This document shows positions 34,695-64,000 of a DNA stretch of 64,000 nucleotides, one piece after another. Below the pieces are notes generated by a model. The model ran no database searches and was not told where the DNA came from. It saw nothing but the letters and a program-made list of their open reading frames with translations. The position numbers were made by a program, and so were the translations under genes. The stretch's first letter is position 1. Each line of letters starts with the position of its first letter. The stretch is from Portunus trituberculatus (taxonomy: Eukaryota; Arthropoda; Malacostraca; Decapoda; Portunidae): NCBI RefSeq assembly GCF_017591435.1, contig NC_059299.1:3283480-3347479 (forward strand), in the 5' to 3' direction.

Positions 34695-37038
34695 TATACA
34701 CATTTAGGAACCCATTCATTCTTCAATAACACCTCACTGCACCAGGATCAAGTACACAGGGGTTCCTTGCGAGAGCAGTGAGAATGAGGCCTGAGGAATG
34801 CTATATGCACTACCGGAGTGTGACAGGGAGGGCCAACAGTGAGGGGCAGAGGCACAGTCACAAGGCAAGGGCTACAGTGAGCAACAAGGGTCAGGGTATT
34901 TTGATTATTCCAGCCAATGCCTCACACATCATTCACTCTGACTAGAGGACACTTGAAGAAAACATCTGCATTCTGGAGTGAGTGTGCATGGGAGTTTTTT
35001 AGGATGTAATTTCTTTGTTTTCAATCTTCCTATAAATTCAGAGGGTCAGTTACTGAAAGTCTATACTAAGTTCATATCAAGCTCACCTATTCTGATATCA
35101 CGCATTCAAGATACACTTATAAATGTTATAAAATCATCATGTTGTTGCATTATGATATGATGCAGATGACTAGACAGTTGCAGCCAAGTTAAATAAACCT
35201 GGCAGCTGAGATTCTGAAAAGATCATCAATAGAAGTAAGTCATGAAAACTTGTCAGTAATACTGAATGTGACTGATACAATGGCTGTTGAATCACACAGA
35301 AGGCCATTGGAAACAGTACTGCATGGCATGACTTGATACTAATGCCAAAAAATAAACCTGGCAAGGGACTAGAGGTTTAAGTGTCTGGCTAACATGGAGG
35401 TAGTCTAGCTGGCACCAGCTAAAGTATTGTACTCGCTGCATGGTCAACATTCTTGGCTAATTAATGCATTGTGCTTTGACATTTCTATCTTTTAACCCTC
35501 ATGGCAAGCTTTGTATTGCCTGAGTATGACTTAATGGTTCCACTTGACAAGCCAGTTTCAAGAACTTCACAAGCCACTTCAAGAGAAAACATAATGTCTA
35601 TCTCACAGAAATGCGACAAACACTGACCACAGGAGTCACATTGATATAACAGTAGCTATGTATCTGATCAAATGACTTGACAAATTTCACAAGTAGAAGT
35701 TAAGCCATTCTTTCAGACATGTGGCAGAGCAGCAAGCTTTTGAAAATTCTTAATAATTCATCCTGAAGCCTTCTCTGGGAGAAAGTACAAGTTAAGATGC
35801 AATCTCTAGATAATTTCTGATCCCTTCTTTCTACATAATGGCTTCCACTTGACAATACCATCTCATTGTGGTCACCAAAAAAGCTTATTCCTCTTTAGCA
35901 CATCATCACACTAGGACTATTAAAGCTTGATTTTTAAGAAGATGAAATTTGATACTTTGAGTCATGCAATAGCTCTTAAGAACTGCAGATATCTAGAAGT
36001 GATAAACATTTTTCTGGAGCTTTCATTATTTTGAGTCCTCAGAAGGGGCCACAATAGCAGATCCACACAGTGAGTTACAGTATATTGTAAGGGAACTGTA
36101 AGAAGAATTATTGTGTTGGCCATCTCCAAAAAGCCCCACAGCCCACCACTATAATTTACAGATTCATAAGCATGATAAATTCTATATGTTGTAGAATCAG
36201 AACTTCCAACAGTTTCTTTTCAGAAATACATGTTATACATTTACTTCTAGTAAAATGTCAGTAGCACTCACAGACTAAGAAACATGAAACCCAGACTGGA
36301 TTCTACATGAGGTGAACAGTATTTATGTTCAGTGCAGCATGTGGCCAGTGATGATGATATCACTCCCTTGATGATAAATATGGGATTCATTTGAAATTGT
36401 CACTATCTTCATTACTTGTATAAGTCTTCTACTCTGAGTATTTGGTCCAGTTTGTGCAACTGTTGCTACAAGAGTGTCTAAGTAGGACCTCAGCAGAGGT
36501 CTGCTAATTTTCATGTCACATTAAATCAATAACTAACATAATGTCACAGCTACAGAGACAAGCAACAAACTGCTTGACATCTTTCATACACTTTTACTAA
36601 AAAATAATGGATAATACTTAACCACACAAGAGAAGATGCCTTGATATAGAATAGAAATAACTGTACAAAAGTCTCTATGCCACTTCCCAACTTTAAGAGA
36701 AATCAACCAGATACTGTAAACTTCCCCTGAACTAGTAAGCCAAAGGAAATGAAATCAGAAGGGAAAGAAATGAATAAATGCAGAAAAATAAATCATACAA
36801 ATGTACATAGTATGAGATGTAGTGGCTAAATAACTGTAGAAAAGTTACTATGGTGCTGTCAGATCTAATACTCTGACAAAATTTATCCCCACCCATAGTG
36901 TCGATGTCCATGTGTCCATTCTGATGTCCCGAGCCAGGGTGAGATGTGGCTTGAGATCTGCTATGGCCCCCCTGTTTAGCTGCAGGGGGGCGGTCCTCAG
37001 ATGCTCACCCAGATGTCTCCTACTGTGCGGCGCCGCTG

Positions 37039-63683
<26,645 letters not shown>

Positions 63684-63739
63684 CTGTCAGCGCGGCGCTC
63701 AACACAATATCCCCCACCCCTCTCACTGCACACATACAC

Positions 63740-63748
63740 AAACACACA

Positions 63749-63820
<72 letters not shown>
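63740..63820. repeat. (AC)n microsatellite
   Basis: AC-rich from 63732, pure from about 63757 to 63820; about 60 bp upstream of the DH exon on the gene strand. Confidence 0.95.
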
Positions 63821-63823
<3 letters not shown>

Positions 63824-64000
63824 CCGTTTGATTTGTTCCACGATCTCTCTCTTTACCCTTGTCTCTCTTCCGCTTCCACGATCATTAAATCTTATCAGCG
63901 TGTCATTCCCTCTCTCTTCATTCATCCATCTTCCTCTTCTTCTTTTTCCTATTCTCATCATATCATTTCCCTTACATCACTCTGTCCCTCATCTCAGTGT

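Overview
The window is animal nuclear DNA, most likely from a decapod crustacean and perhaps a crab. The evidence is interrupted genes with canonical GT..AG introns, an extreme load of dinucleotide microsatellites (GA/CT, AC/GT, AT), several decayed CR1/Jockey/L2-type non-LTR retrotransposons, and a tRNA-related SINE fragment. The decapod assignment is an inference from repeat style and protein resemblance; no species can be named from the sequence alone.

Layout. Positions 1-13,077 hold microsatellite-rich DNA with no coding exon that I can support. Positions 13,078-28,658 (minus strand) hold a twelve-exon gene for a Rexo5/NEF-sp-type DEDDh RNA exonuclease. Its exons join in frame to 712 codons. 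Two of its introns are filled with retrotransposons: a stack of three pieces of one LINE family plus a second LINE (15.9-22.3 kb, plus strand), and a nearly complete L2/CR1-type LINE with a PHD-finger ORF1 (23.85-28.03 kb, minus strand). Positions 28.7-31.1 kb are intergenic, with a dispersed repeat ending in a hexamer tail, a GC-rich block and a LINE remnant. From about 31.2 kb to the end of the window lies the 3' part of a RasGRF-type gene (minus strand). I resolved 23 coding exons between 63,683 and 37,039, coding for about 1,222 residues: DH, PH2, REM (RasGEF-N), a long Ser/Pro-rich linker and the complete CDC25 (RasGEF) domain. The first PH, coiled-coil and IQ parts would lie beyond position 64,000.

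Functional links. The two genes share orientation but no obvious pathway. Rexo5-type enzymes trim the 3' ends of structured RNAs in the nucleus. RasGRF proteins couple calcium and receptor signals to Ras (CDC25 domain) and Rac (DH-PH) at membranes, mainly in neurons.

Main points for a second look: a 200-codon open extension of a RasGRF DH exon that could encode a short DH-only isoform; a TTAA-flanked miniature inverted-repeat element whose empty target site is preserved in a neighbouring tandem duplicate; a perfect 16-bp hairpin next to the acceptor of a RasGRF exon; a splice donor formed by the first GT of a long GT repeat; and a 30-bp minisatellite of about 40 copies.
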